Part shown: in pieces, positions 8,955-17,833 of the stretch | Layout of the letters: the number at the start of each line of letters is the position of its first letter | Numbering within the stretch: position 1 is the first letter of the stretch | Assembly (NCBI GenBank): GCA_905182765.1 | Contig: CAJJCV010000007.1 | Span: forward strand, 1 to 50,099 | DNA length: 50,099 bases | Origin: Cryomorphaceae bacterium BACL29 MAG-121220-bin8 | GTDB lineage: Bacteria; Bacteroidota; Bacteroidia; Flavobacteriales; Flavobacteriaceae | Direction: 5' to 3' | The notes under the pieces: model-generated | Databases searched by the model: none | The model's input: only the letters and a program-made list of their open reading frames with translations | What the model was told of the DNA's origin: nothing | Made by a program: the position numbers and the translations under genes

Positions 8955-9746
8955 TTCTTCGTATCTTCCAGGAGCCAAAATACCTGATAGAAAATCAAAA
9001 ATAAATTGTGGAACAATTTTAATTAAAAAAACAATAATTTTCCAAGTTTTTGTAGGTACAACAATTTTTTTTCCTTTTAACATTCCCTCAACACCTTCCT
9101 CTGCAATTCTAAATGCAGATTTTTTTAAAAGTTTTGGAACGCTATCCATTTCATCTTGAACACCACTTGCAGTATGAAAGTTAGTAACTGTATATCCAGG
9201 GCATAGTGCAGTGGATGTTATTCCTTTCGAATTGTAATTTATATTCAAAGCCTCACTGAATCGATTCATGAAAGTTTTAAGTGGACCATACATAACTTGA
9301 ATAGCTGCTGGAGGAGCAAATGCAGCAACTGATGAAACAATCATTATTTTCCCATGATTATTTTTGATCATATCACGCACAAAAAGTTTAGTCAAAGAAA
9401 TCACAGAAGTACCTAAGACTCTTATGCAATTTTCTTCGTCTTCAACTGAATTTTTCTCGAAAGTATCAGGAAGTGCGTACCCAGCATTGTTAACTAAAAC
9501 ATCAACTTGATAATTTTTAGATTCACAAAAATTATAAATACTTTGTGGACCTTGTTTATCAGCTAAATCACAAGGAAAATAAGTTGTTTCAACTCCGTGT
9601 TTAGAATTAATTTCTTCAGAAATCGTTTTTAATTTATTTTCAGATCTCGAGGTTAAAATTATATTATAACCTCTTTTTGCTAAAGAGTGGCATATTTGTA
9701 AACCAATTCCTGAACTTGCTCCTGTAACTAATGCAAATTTTTTCAT
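8943..9746 (-). CDS. Short-chain dehydrogenase/reductase
   Basis: A 267-residue classical SDR. The cofactor motif TGASSGIG is at 8-15, NNAG at 86-89, Ser139 in IVSSVAA and the catalytic pair Tyr153/Lys157 in YGPLK. The Arg near position 34 suggests NADP(H) preference. A hydrophobic C-terminal stretch (about 232-258) may hold it at the membrane, as in 17-beta-HSD12/DltE-like SDRs. Substrate unknown. Its ATG shares one base with the upstream stop (TAATG), implying translational coupling with the SRPBCC-like gene. Confidence 0.9.
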   Translation of the reverse strand: MKKFALVTGASSGIGLQICHSLAKRGYNIILTSRSENKLKTISEEINSKHGVETTYFPCDLADKQGPQSIYNFCESKNYQVDVLVNNAGYALPDTFEKNSVEDEENCIRVLGTSVISLTKLFVRDMIKNNHGKIMIVSSVAAFAPPAAIQVMYGPLKTFMNRFSEALNINYNSKGITSTALCPGYTVTNFHTASGVQDEMDSVPKLLKKSAFRIAEEGVEGMLKGKKIVVPTKTWKIIVFLIKIVPQFIFDFLSGILAPGRYEELKN

Positions 9747-10141
9747 TAAACTAGTTTCGAAGTATTTATAGATAAATCATTTATAAATGACTGTAAAGGG
9801 CTTTTGACCATCATTTGAATCATAGGATTTAAATCGCCATTAAATTCAAGTTCAAAACTACAGCTATTATCCCCAGTTTTTTTTATTTGTGCAGTCAACG
9901 AAAATATTATTTTAGATTCACTAGAGTTTAATATAATACAAGATGGCGCTTTTTTCTCTCCAATTTTCAACTTAATTGCTGGCATTCCTTTTAAAGAAAA
10001 AATTAAAGTTTCGGAATCAATAATCTCAAATTTTGAAATATTTTCTGGCATTATCTTTTTAAAATTTTCGACTATAATTAATTTTTCAAACAACTTGTTG
10101 TTAGAAATATTAATATTGTTTACAGTGCTATTTAATTTCAT
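9746..10141 (-). CDS. SRPBCC-like small protein downstream of pyrE
   Basis: A 131-residue protein of uncertain function. Its predicted beta-rich pattern (FEKLIIVENFKKIMP, then KFEIIDSETLIFSLKGMPAIKLKI, a CxFELEFNGDLNPMIQMM stretch and a C-terminal helix) fits the START/SRPBCC fold found directly after pyrE in flavobacteria. No catalytic residues can be named. It sits 2 bp after pyrE and overlaps the SDR start by one base, so the three genes look like one operon. The family call rests on fold pattern and position rather than a clear signature. Confidence 0.6.
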   Translation of the reverse strand: MKLNSTVNNINISNNKLFEKLIIVENFKKIMPENISKFEIIDSETLIFSLKGMPAIKLKIGEKKAPSCIILNSSESKIIFSLTAQIKKTGDNSCSFELEFNGDLNPMIQMMVKSPLQSFINDLSINTSKLV

Positions 10142-10143
10142 AA

Positions 10144-10794
10144 TTAATTTTTATTTGGATTCCATTTACTTGGATTTTTTTTCCATTCCTTGAGAGTTTT
10201 AAACTCATTGTCAGTTATGTATTTGATATCTAATGCTTGTTCTAAAAGAAAATCATATGAACTTAAAGTATATAGCTCAACGTTTTTATTTTTAAAATTG
10301 CTGTATGAAATATCAAACCCATAAGTGAATATACTAATCATACCTTTAACTATTAATTCTTCTTCTCTTAAAGCATCAACAGCCATAAGACTACTATTGC
10401 CTGTGCTAATTAAGTCTTCGATTACGACAACTTTTTGTGATTTCGAATATTGACCTTCAATTTGATTTTTTCTCCCATGTTTTTTGGAATTTGGTCTTAC
10501 ATAAATAAAAGGTAAATTCATCAAGTCAGCAACAAGCATTCCTATACCTATCGCTCCAGTGGCTACTCCAGCGATAACATCAGGTTTACCATAAAGCTCT
10601 TCAATTTGTTTAACTATTTGTTCTCTAACAAAAATTCTTATATGAGGATGAGAGAGAATTATTCTGTTGTCACAATATATTGGAGATTTCCATCCGCTAG
10701 CCCATGTAAATGGATTTTTTGAATTTAATTTTATTGCGTTAATTTGTAGAAGTAATTCAGCAGTTTTTTTTGCTGTATATTTATTTAAAACCAT
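10144..10794 (-). CDS. pyrE: Orotate phosphoribosyltransferase
   Basis: A 216-residue enzyme of de novo pyrimidine synthesis that joins orotate and PRPP to give orotidine 5'-phosphate. Seen in the sequence: FTWASGWKSPIYCDNR near the N-terminus, GVATGAIGIG, the FIYVRPNSKKHGRKNQIEG catalytic loop, and the PRPP motif VVVIEDLISTGNSS. A longer frame extends to 10872 through the Nudix gene, but the ATG at 10794 (MVLNKYTAKKTAELLL) matches the family start. The divergent Nudix ATG is only 7 bp away. A TACATTTG element at 10806-10799 would put the start site at or next to this ATG, a leaderless mRNA. Confidence 0.96.
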   Translation of the reverse strand: MVLNKYTAKKTAELLLQINAIKLNSKNPFTWASGWKSPIYCDNRIILSHPHIRIFVREQIVKQIEELYGKPDVIAGVATGAIGIGMLVADLMNLPFIYVRPNSKKHGRKNQIEGQYSKSQKVVVIEDLISTGNSSLMAVDALREEELIVKGMISIFTYGFDISYSNFKNKNVELYTLSSYDFLLEQALDIKYITDNEFKTLKEWKKNPSKWNPNKN

Positions 10795-10798
10795 AAAA

Positions 10799-10806
10799 CA
10801 AATGTA
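10799..10806 (-). promoter_or_regulatory. Putative pyrE -7 element inside the Nudix start
   Basis: On the minus strand this reads TACATTTG, an exact TAnnTTTG match overlapping the Nudix initiation codon. The predicted start is 0-1 nt from the pyrE ATG at 10794. A -33 TTG was not recognised at the usual spacing, so this is a candidate only. Confidence 0.4.
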
Positions 10807-11380
10807 TAAAGTTTTTGTTAATGAAAATGTAATAATATTAACTGATGAAATTCCTTTTGGTTCTAAAATCAATTTATTTGATTTAAAAAAAATTTCTTTA
10901 ATTGATGTTATTTCTAATGTTAAAAAACATAAAAAAATATTTTTATATCATAAAAATTCGGAAAAATTAATTTCATACTTTAAAAAAAAAATTAAAGTAA
11001 TTGGTGCAGGAGGAGGCATAGTTAAAAATAATTTAAATGAAACTCTTTTTATTTATAGAAGAAACAAATGGGATTTACCTAAAGGTAAAATTGATAAAGG
11101 TGAAACTATTGATCAAACCGCATTAAGAGAAGTTAAAGAAGAAACTGGCATAGTTGATCTAAGAATTATTGATTTTAAAATGAAAACATATCACATTTTT
11201 AAAAAAAATAATGATTATTGTTTAAAAGAAACAACTTGGTATAATATGACATCAAACTTTGACGGGCAATTTGTTCCTGAAATTAAAGAAGATATAACTA
11301 AGGTGGTTTGGAAAAATGAAAAGAAAATAAAGAAAATAAAGAATACTTTTCCTAATATAAAGTTGTTGTTAAATATTTAA
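10802..11380 (+). CDS. Nudix hydrolase
   Basis: A 192-residue protein with a perfect Nudix box: G, five residues, E, seven residues, REVKEETGI (GKIDKGE...REVKEETGI). The preceding VIGAGGGIVKNN and RNKWDLPKGK elements are typical. The first ~70 residues form a flavobacterial extension of unknown role. The family hydrolyses nucleoside diphosphates linked to other groups; the substrate here is unknown. An upstream frame exists but the ATG at 10802 (MYKVFVNENV) is preferred because the rest overlaps pyrE. The stop overlaps that of convergent coaD by 4 bp. Confidence 0.9.
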   Translation: MYKVFVNENVIILTDEIPFGSKINLFDLKKISLIDVISNVKKHKKIFLYHKNSEKLISYFKKKIKVIGAGGGIVKNNLNETLFIYRRNKWDLPKGKIDKGETIDQTALREVKEETGIVDLRIIDFKMKTYHIFKKNNDYCLKETTWYNMTSNFDGQFVPEIKEDITKVVWKNEKKIKKIKNTFPNIKLLLNI

Positions 11381-11832
11381 TCAATTTTTACTGATTCAGG
11401 AACTAAGAGTTTATAATTTCCTTTATTTAAAATCAACTCTCTAACTATAGTGCTGCTAATAAACGAAGTTTGGGCAGACGTTAATAAAAAAACTGTTTCA
11501 ATTTTAGACAGTTTTCTATTGGTTCTTGCTATTGCTTTTTCAAATTCAAAATCTCTATTATTTCGTATTCCTCTAACAATAAAATTAGCACCTAATTTTT
11601 TACAAAAATCTATTGTTAAACCATTATAGCTTTCTACTTTAATTTTAGCTTCATTTTTAAAATACTTTTCAATAAATGAAATTCTTTGCTTTTCAGAAAA
11701 CATTGTTTTTTTGTCAATATTTTTACCAACCCCAACAGTTATTTCATCGAATAGCAACAAACTTCTTTTCAAAACATCAAGGTGACCTAGAGTAAATGGG
11801 TCAAAGGATCCAGGAAATACAGCTTTTCTCAT
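11377..11832 (-). CDS. coaD: Phosphopantetheine adenylyltransferase
   Basis: A 151-residue enzyme for the penultimate step of coenzyme A synthesis, transferring AMP from ATP to 4'-phosphopantetheine. The nucleotidyltransferase motif TLGH is at 14-17 within GSFDPFTLGH, followed by RGIRNNRDFEFE near 90-101 and the C-terminal ISSTIVREL motif. Length and motifs are standard. It follows ddl by 18 bp and is probably in the same transcript; its 3' end overlaps the convergent Nudix gene by 4 bp. Confidence 0.97.
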   Translation of the reverse strand: MRKAVFPGSFDPFTLGHLDVLKRSLLLFDEITVGVGKNIDKKTMFSEKQRISFIEKYFKNEAKIKVESYNGLTIDFCKKLGANFIVRGIRNNRDFEFEKAIARTNRKLSKIETVFLLTSAQTSFISSTIVRELILNKGNYKLLVPESVKID

Positions 11833-11850
11833 ATTAGTAAATATATAAAT

Positions 11851-12825
11851 TTATATAGTTGCTTGATATATTATTTCATCGCATAATTGAGTAATAGAAA
11901 CTCCACTAATTAGTGCTTGTTTAGGGAATATACTTTCATTAGTCATTCCAGGAATTGAATTAATTTCTAAAAAATATGCGGTATCATTAATTAAAATAAA
12001 TTCACTTCTACTAAAACCTTTCATACCAAGTTTTTCGTAAATTTTAATAGAAAGATCAGAAACTATTTTTTTTTGTTTTTCTGAAATATTTGCAGGTGTT
12101 ATCTCTTTGGAATTACCATTGTATTTAGCGTCGTAATCAAAAAAATCATTTTCTGTAATTAGTTCAGTAATTCCAAAAACTTTAATTTTATTTTTATAAT
12201 TCATAACTCCAACAGAAACTTCTACTCCGTCTAAAAAAGATTCAACTAATACTTCATTATCATACTCCAAAGCTTTATTGATTGATTCTTTTAGTTCATT
12301 CTCGTTATAAACTTTAAATACTCCAAAACTACTTCCAGATCTATTGGCTTTTACAAAACAGGGTAAACCAACTTTTTGAATAATGTGATCAATTTCAAAT
12401 TTTTCGTTTTTATTTATGTGAAATGAATTTGCAGTTGGGATGTCGTGTTTTTCAAGTATTGATAAGCAATCTCTTTTGTTAAAGGTTAATGCAGATGTAT
12501 AGGAATTACATCCTGTATATGGAACATTTTTAAGTTCAAAATAGGATTGAATTAATCCGTTTTCACCAGGTGATCCATGTATAATTATAAAAGCTACTTC
12601 AAATTTAATTTTAGTATTATTTGAAATTATTGAAAAATCCTCAAGATTAACATCGAATTCTTGATTATCATCGTTTACATAAATCCAGTTATCTTTTTTT
12701 ACAATGATTTTATATGGATTGTATTTTGTTCTATTAATATTTTGGTAAATAACTTCACCACTTTTCAATGATATTTCTTTTTCGGATGAAAAACCGCCCA
12801 TTAATATTGCAACATTTTTTTTCAT
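11851..12825 (-). CDS. ddl: D-alanine--D-alanine ligase
   Basis: A 324-residue ATP-grasp ligase that forms the D-Ala-D-Ala dipeptide for peptidoglycan. Seen: MGGFSSEKEISLKSG at the N-terminus, HGSPGENG near 83-90, VGLPCFVKANRSGSSFGV in the ATP-grasp fold, and the C-terminal FLEINSIPGMTNES metal-binding segment. It diverges from the PASTA-domain gene; together with that gene and the nearby murB fragment this points to cell-wall functions. Confidence 0.96.
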   Translation of the reverse strand: MKKNVAILMGGFSSEKEISLKSGEVIYQNINRTKYNPYKIIVKKDNWIYVNDDNQEFDVNLEDFSIISNNTKIKFEVAFIIIHGSPGENGLIQSYFELKNVPYTGCNSYTSALTFNKRDCLSILEKHDIPTANSFHINKNEKFEIDHIIQKVGLPCFVKANRSGSSFGVFKVYNENELKESINKALEYDNEVLVESFLDGVEVSVGVMNYKNKIKVFGITELITENDFFDYDAKYNGNSKEITPANISEKQKKIVSDLSIKIYEKLGMKGFSRSEFILINDTAYFLEINSIPGMTNESIFPKQALISGVSITQLCDEIIYQATI

Positions 12826-12879
12826 ATTAGCTAAAATATCATTTATTTTTTTTCAAATCGTATTAGTAAGCTTATTTTA

Positions 12880-12887
12880 TATATTTG
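12880..12887 (+). promoter_or_regulatory. Putative -7 element for the PASTA-rluD transcript
   Basis: TATATTTG matches TAnnTTTG exactly. A start near 12891 leaves about 13 nt before the ATG at 12904. The intergenic space to divergent ddl is only 78 bp. Confidence 0.5.
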
Positions 12888-12903
12888 CTTTATCAATTTT
12901 CCC

Positions 12904-13464
12904 ATGAATTTTATAAAATATATATTCTCTAAATATTTTTTCAAACAGTTGTTCAAGTCAATTGTTTTAACTCTTTTTTTTGTATTGGTTCTTTATTTTT
13001 ATTTAAATATTACTACTAATCATAATAAATACATTAATGTTCCTGATTTAAAAGGGATTACATTTATTGAGGCTATTAAAATTTTAGAAGAAAACAACCT
13101 TTCATATGTTGTTTTAGACTCAGCTTTATATAATCCTGAATATCCTAAATTTTCTATTTTAGAACAATTGCCTTTATCTAATTCTCAAGTTAAAAAAAAC
13201 AGAAAAATATATATTACTTTAAATCCTAGTAATTATGGTAAAGTATTAGTCCCTAATATTATACAAACTACCCAGAGAAGTGCAAATTCTTCTCTTTTAG
13301 CATCGGGATTGGAAATTGGAGAGATTTCCTATGAAAATAATATTGGAAAAGATATGGTTTTAGAAATCTTATTCAATGGAAATAATATTAATTTTGGAGA
13401 TATGGTTCCTAAAAAATCTAAAATTGATTTAGTTCTAGGTAATGGGTTAATTGAAGAAAAATAA
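12904..13464 (+). CDS. Membrane-anchored PASTA domain protein
   Basis: A 186-residue protein: short N-terminus, one transmembrane helix (about 16-38), then two PASTA repeats, the first starting INVPDLKGITFIEAIKILEENNL and the second VLVPNIIQTTQRSANSSLLASGL, with a trailing third segment. PASTA domains bind muropeptides or peptidoglycan strands. Unlike the Firmicutes/Actinobacteria proteins it has no kinase or transpeptidase domain. Location between ddl and rluD is typical of flavobacteria and suggests a wall-related sensor or scaffold. The rluD ATG follows 2 bp after its stop. Confidence 0.88.
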   Translation: MNFIKYIFSKYFFKQLFKSIVLTLFFVLVLYFYLNITTNHNKYINVPDLKGITFIEAIKILEENNLSYVVLDSALYNPEYPKFSILEQLPLSNSQVKKNRKIYITLNPSNYGKVLVPNIIQTTQRSANSSLLASGLEIGEISYENNIGKDMVLEILFNGNNINFGDMVPKKSKIDLVLGNGLIEEK

Positions 13465-13466
13465 TA

Positions 13467-14480
13467 ATGATAGAAAACAATAATTTAGATAGTGAGTTAT
13501 TTGAGCATTTTCAGTTTAGGGCTGATAAAGGTCAAGAACCTTTAAGAGTTGATAAATATTTAATGAATAGAATTGAGAACTCCTCTAGAAATAAAATCCA
13601 GGTTGCTGCAAAAAACGGTTCAATCTTTATAAATGAACAAGTTGTAAAATCTAATCATAAGGTGAAACCTGGAGATTTAATTAAGGTAATGTTTACACAC
13701 CCGCCGTATGAAAATCTTTTAGTAGGAGAAAAAATGCCACTCGATATTGTTTATGAGGACAAACACCTTTTAGTTGTTAATAAACCATCAGGTCTTGTAG
13801 TTCACCCTGGTCACGGAAATTATAGTGGCACGTTACTTAATGGGTTAATTAATCATTTTGAAAACCTTCCCCAAAATAAAGACGGAAGACCAGGTCTTGT
13901 CCATAGAATTGATAAAGATACTAGTGGACTTTTAGTAGTAGCTAAAGATGAGAAATCTATGACTAATCTGGCGAAGCAATTTTTTTTAAAAACATCTAAA
14001 AGAAAATATTATGCACTTGTTTGGGGGATTTTAGAAAATGAAGAAGGAACAATCAATGAAAGATTAGGAAGAGATCCTAAGAATCGTTTGATAATGAGTG
14101 TTCCTGATGACGAACAATCTGGGAAAAGTGCAATTACACATTATAAGGTGATAGAAAGATTTAATTATCTTACTCTAATAGAATGTCAATTAGAAACAGG
14201 TAGAACACATCAGATTAGGGCTCATATGAAACATATCGGACATCCTATTTTTAACGATAGTAGATATGGTGGTGATAAAATATTAAAAGGTACTATTTTC
14301 AATAAATATAAACAGTTCGTTTTTAATAGTTTTAAATTAATTCCTAGACAAGCTTTGCATGCCAAATCTTTAGGATTTATTCATCCTGTTTCTAAAAAAG
14401 AATTAAATTTTGAGTGTAATCTTCCTGATGATTTTGAACAGTGTTTGGAAAAATGGAGAAATTATTCAAGTATGTCTTAA
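13467..14480 (+). CDS. rluD: RluD-family 23S rRNA pseudouridine synthase
   Basis: A 337-residue pseudouridine synthase. The N-terminal S4 RNA-binding domain (RVDKYLMNRI through VKPGDLIKV, about 28-75) is followed by the RluA-type catalytic domain with VVNKPSGLVVHPGHGNYSGTL and the active-site motif HRIDKDTSGLLVVAK containing the catalytic Asp. C-terminal ETGRTHQIRAHMKHIGHPI is also diagnostic. It most likely modifies helix 69 uridines of 23S rRNA, although paralogues cannot be excluded by sequence alone. Confidence 0.93.
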   Translation: MIENNNLDSELFEHFQFRADKGQEPLRVDKYLMNRIENSSRNKIQVAAKNGSIFINEQVVKSNHKVKPGDLIKVMFTHPPYENLLVGEKMPLDIVYEDKHLLVVNKPSGLVVHPGHGNYSGTLLNGLINHFENLPQNKDGRPGLVHRIDKDTSGLLVVAKDEKSMTNLAKQFFLKTSKRKYYALVWGILENEEGTINERLGRDPKNRLIMSVPDDEQSGKSAITHYKVIERFNYLTLIECQLETGRTHQIRAHMKHIGHPIFNDSRYGGDKILKGTIFNKYKQFVFNSFKLIPRQALHAKSLGFIHPVSKKELNFECNLPDDFEQCLEKWRNYSSMS

Positions 14481-14509
14481 TTTTTATTAATTTAATTTAA
14501 ATTTTATTT

Positions 14510-15271
14510 ATGAAAATTATTATTTCACCTGCAAAGTCACTGAATTTTCAAAAAAGTTTACCAACCTTAGATTTTTCATTACCAAGTTTTTTGAACGAAT
14601 CAAAATCGATAAACGATGTTTTAAAAACAAAAACCCCAAAACATTTAAAAGAGTTAATGAAAATTTCAGATAAAATAGCTGAATTGAATTGGAATCGTAA
14701 TATAAATTTTAATACTCCTTTTAATTCGAATAATGCTAGGCCTGCAATATTTACGTTTGATGGAGATGTTTATTCTGGAATTGATGCTTTTACACTAAGT
14801 GATAATAAAATCAAAAAAGCTCAATCATCTTTAAGAATATTATCTGGTTTATATGGCTTACTTAAGCCTTTGGACTTAATGCAAGCATACAGATTAGAAA
14901 TGGGTACTAAATTACCAATAGGCAATTCTAAAAATCTTTATGAGTTTTGGAAAGAAAAAATAACCTACAGTTTAAATAGTGAATTGGACAGTAATGAATT
15001 GTTTGTGAATTTAGCTAGCAATGAATATTCTTCTGCTATAGATATAGGTTTACTGAAAGTTGATATGATTTCTCCAGTCTTTAAAGATTTTAAAAATGGA
15101 AAATTTAAAATAATTTCATTTTATGCAAAAAAAGCTAGAGGAATGATGACAAGATTCCTTTTGGATAATGATATAGAATCAATTAATGATTTAAAACAAT
15201 TTGATTATGGTGGTTATTCATATAGCTCTATGGAAAGTGAAGTTTCTAACGAGTTAGTTTTTACTAGATGA
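14510..15271 (+). CDS. yaaA: Peroxide stress protein YaaA (DUF328)
   Basis: A 253-residue protein matching YaaA/UPF0246: N-terminal MKIIISPAKSLNF, central FDGDVYSGIDA and LRILSGLYGLLKPLDLMQAYRLEMGTKL, and a C-terminal AKKARGMMTRFLLDN segment. The E. coli protein lowers intracellular iron-driven damage during peroxide stress and binds DNA. Full length. The 3' end overlaps the convergent trpA by 18 bp. Confidence 0.95.
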   Translation: MKIIISPAKSLNFQKSLPTLDFSLPSFLNESKSINDVLKTKTPKHLKELMKISDKIAELNWNRNINFNTPFNSNNARPAIFTFDGDVYSGIDAFTLSDNKIKKAQSSLRILSGLYGLLKPLDLMQAYRLEMGTKLPIGNSKNLYEFWKEKITYSLNSELDSNELFVNLASNEYSSAIDIGLLKVDMISPVFKDFKNGKFKIISFYAKKARGMMTRFLLDNDIESINDLKQFDYGGYSYSSMESEVSNELVFTR

Positions 15272-16036
15272 TTTTCCTCTTATTGAATTTATAAACTCAA
15301 CTATATTTTCTTTATTATTATTTTTTAAAAACTTTATAAATGCTGAGCCTATTATAGCTCCTCTACTATTTCTTGTTGCATCTAAAAAAGTTTTATTATT
15401 ACTAATCCCAAAACCAATTAATAATTTAGATTTCAAATCCATTGAATTAATTCTTTTAAAATATTTTTTTTGGTTTTCATTAAAAGAATTTACAGCTCCA
15501 GTAATACTAAAGCTACTAACCATGTAAATGAATCCTTTTGAGACCTTATCAATAAATTGTATTCTTTCATTACTAGTTTGAGGAGTAATTAAAAACATAT
15601 TTAATAAACCGTGTTTATCAAAAACATGTTTATATTCCTTTTCATAAACTTCAACAGGTAAATCAGGTATTATTAACCCATCTATACCAACAGTTTGACA
15701 ATTTTTACAAAATTCTTCGACACCAAATTGTAGTATAGGGTTGAAATACCCCATTATTATAAGAGGAATATTTGTCTTTTTTCTTATATCTTTTAATTGC
15801 TCAAAAAGTTTAATCGAATTCATTCCGTTATTTAACGCTATTGTAGAACTTTCTTGAATAGTGGGTCCATCAGCTAGTGGATCACTAAAAGGAAGACCAA
15901 TTTCAACCATATCAACATCACAGTTGCTTAATTGAATAATTATTTCTTCTGTATTATCTATTTTAGGAAAACCAGCAGTAAAATATATTGATAAAATATC
16001 TTTTTTTTCTTCTAAAACTTTATTTATTCTGTTCAT
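15254..16036 (-). CDS. trpA: Tryptophan synthase alpha subunit
   Basis: A 260-residue TIM-barrel enzyme that cleaves indole-3-glycerol phosphate to indole and glyceraldehyde 3-phosphate. The signature VEIGLPFSDPLADGPTIQ with the catalytic Glu is near residues 46-63, and the second catalytic Asp lies in GLIIPDLPVE. Last gene of the operon, 2 bp after trpB. Convergent overlap of 18 bp with yaaA means no free intergenic terminator. Confidence 0.97.
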   Translation of the reverse strand: MNRINKVLEEKKDILSIYFTAGFPKIDNTEEIIIQLSNCDVDMVEIGLPFSDPLADGPTIQESSTIALNNGMNSIKLFEQLKDIRKKTNIPLIIMGYFNPILQFGVEEFCKNCQTVGIDGLIIPDLPVEVYEKEYKHVFDKHGLLNMFLITPQTSNERIQFIDKVSKGFIYMVSSFSITGAVNSFNENQKKYFKRINSMDLKSKLLIGFGISNNKTFLDATRNSRGAIIGSAFIKFLKNNNKENIVEFINSIRGKSSSKN

Positions 16037-16038
16037 TT

Positions 16039-17226
16039 TTATAATTTGAAATAATCAATATAAGTATCTAAATCTTTATCTCCTCTACCAGAGCAATTAA
16101 AAACCAAAATATCACTTTTTTGAAATTCTTTTTTGTCTAGAATAGCAAATGCATGTGATGTTTCTATTGCAGGAATAATCCCTTCAAGTCTAGATAAGTT
16201 TAATCCCCAATCCATAGCTTCACTATCTTCTATGGAATGAAATTCTCCTCTTTTTGATCTAAATAAGTTGGCATGCATTGGACCAACCCCTGGATAATCT
16301 AATCCAGCAGAAATGGAATACGGTTCTGTGATTTGACCATCTTTAGATTGCATTAATAATGTTTTAGCTCCATGAATTATTCCTTCTTTTCCTAAAATTG
16401 AGGTAGCTGCACTTTTTCCAGATTTAATTCCTTTTCCTGCTGCTTCAACGCATATTATTTTAACTTTTTTATTATCTAAATACGGATAAAACAAGCCTGC
16501 AGCGTTACTTCCTCCTCCAACACAAGCTATTACGTAATTAGGGTTTTTTGTTCCCTCTAACGTTTCTAATTGACTCATTACTTCATTTCCAATTACTGAT
16601 TGAAATCTAGCGACCATGTCAGGATAAGGATGTGGTCCAACAACTGAGCCTATTATATAATGTGTATCAATTGGATTATTTATCCAATCTCTAATTGCTT
16701 CATTAGTTGCATCTTTAAGTGTTTTACTTCCTGATGTTGCAGGCCTAACTTCAGCCCCTAGCATTTTCATTCTAGCAACGTTTGGAGCTTGCCTACCTAT
16801 ATCAATTTCACCCATATAAATTATACACTCTATCCCCATTAATGCACACACAGTAGCTGTAGCTACACCATGTTGACCAGCTCCTGTCTCTGCAATAATT
16901 CTTGTTTTACCAAGTCTCTTAGCTAATAGTATTTGACCTATTGTATTGTTAATTTTATGTGCTCCAGTGTGACACAAATCCTCTCTTTTAAGGTATATTT
17001 TAGTATTATATTTTTCTGAAAGTCTGCTTGCGAAATACAGAGGGGTAGGTCTTCCAACATAATCTTTTAATAGTTCATTAAACTCTTTTTTAAAGCTATT
17101 TTCAGAACATATTTTTATGTATTTTGATTTTAATTCTTCAATGTTAGAATGCATCATTTCAGGAATATAAGCTCCGCCAAATTCCCCGTAATATCCATTT
17201 TGATCAACGTTATATGTATTATTCAT
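16039..17226 (-). CDS. trpB: Tryptophan synthase beta subunit
   Basis: A 395-residue PLP enzyme that joins indole and serine to give tryptophan. HTGAHKINN (about 87-95) holds the Schiff-base lysine, GGGSNAAG binds the PLP phosphate, and [14 protein letters not shown] is present near the C-terminus. It has the N-terminal [12 protein letters not shown] of TrpB1, the form that partners with TrpA. It follows trpF by 4 bp and precedes trpA by 2 bp. Confidence 0.98.
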   Translation of the reverse strand: MNNTYNVDQNGYYGEFGGAYIPEMMHSNIEELKSKYIKICSENSFKKEFNELLKDYVGRPTPLYFASRLSEKYNTKIYLKREDLCHTGAHKINNTIGQILLAKRLGKTRIIAETGAGQHGVATATVCALMGIECIIYMGEIDIGRQAPNVARMKMLGAEVRPATSGSKTLKDATNEAIRDWINNPIDTHYIIGSVVGPHPYPDMVARFQSVIGNEVMSQLETLEGTKNPNYVIACVGGGSNAAGLFYPYLDNKKVKIICVEAAGKGIKSGKSAATSILGKEGIIHGAKTLLMQSKDGQITEPYSISAGLDYPGVGPMHANLFRSKRGEFHSIEDSEAMDWGLNLSRLEGIIPAIETSHAFAILDKKEFQKSDILVFNCSGRGDKDLDTYIDYFKL

Positions 17227-17230
17227 TTAT

Positions 17231-17833
17231 TTATATTTTGTCAATTAATGATTTTATTTTTGTTTTGTCTTTTTTTAAATTAGGTAATTCAAATTTGCTA
17301 TTTATATCAATTCCGATGATTGGATATTTTTTTTTTATTTTATTGATTTCTGCAATATCATCTTCACTTATTCCACCACTTAAAAAAAAGTATTTTTTTG
17401 AATTATATTTTTTTAATATTTCCCAATTAAATTTTTTACCACTTCCGCCATGAAGATTTGTTTTAGTATCAAATAAATAATAATCTGAAACATTTTCGAA
17501 TTTTTTTATTTCATCAAAATTAAAATTGTCATCAATTTTAAAAACCTTAATAACTTTGCAGATTGATTTTATAGATAAACAATATCTAACATCTTCATTT
17601 CCATGAAGCTGAACATAATCTAGTTTATGTTTTTTTACATTATCGATTACTTCATTTATTTCCTGATTAACAAAAACACCAACTCTACTTATGTTGTCAT
17701 TTAATACTATTATCGATTCATTAAAAAATCTTTTAGATTTTTTATAAAAGATAAATCCCATAAAATCTGGGTTTAAGCTTTCGATTTCACTAATGTTTTC
17801 TGGGAATTTCATCCCACAAACTTTTAATTTCAT
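17231..17833 (-). CDS. trpF: Phosphoribosylanthranilate isomerase
   Basis: A 200-residue TIM-barrel enzyme. The N-terminal KVCGM motif carries the catalytic Cys, GFIFYKKSKR and GVFVNQEINEVI follow, and the C-terminal LSGGISEDDI contains the phosphate-binding loop; the catalytic Asp is in YLFDTKT. It overlaps trpC by 4 bp (ATGA), so the two are translationally coupled. It is not fused to trpC, unlike in E. coli. Confidence 0.95.
   Translation of the reverse strand: MKLKVCGMKFPENISEIESLNPDFMGFIFYKKSKRFFNESIIVLNDNISRVGVFVNQEINEVIDNVKKHKLDYVQLHGNEDVRYCLSIKSICKVIKVFKIDDNFNFDEIKKFENVSDYYLFDTKTNLHGGSGKKFNWEILKKYNSKKYFFLSGGISEDDIAEINKIKKKYPIIGIDINSKFELPNLKKDKTKIKSLIDKI

Noticed and set aside
10667-10801. 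N-terminal extension of the Nudix gene and of pyrE into each other
   Set aside because: Both long frames are open only by chance; family N-termini begin at the internal ATG codons at 10802 and 10794.
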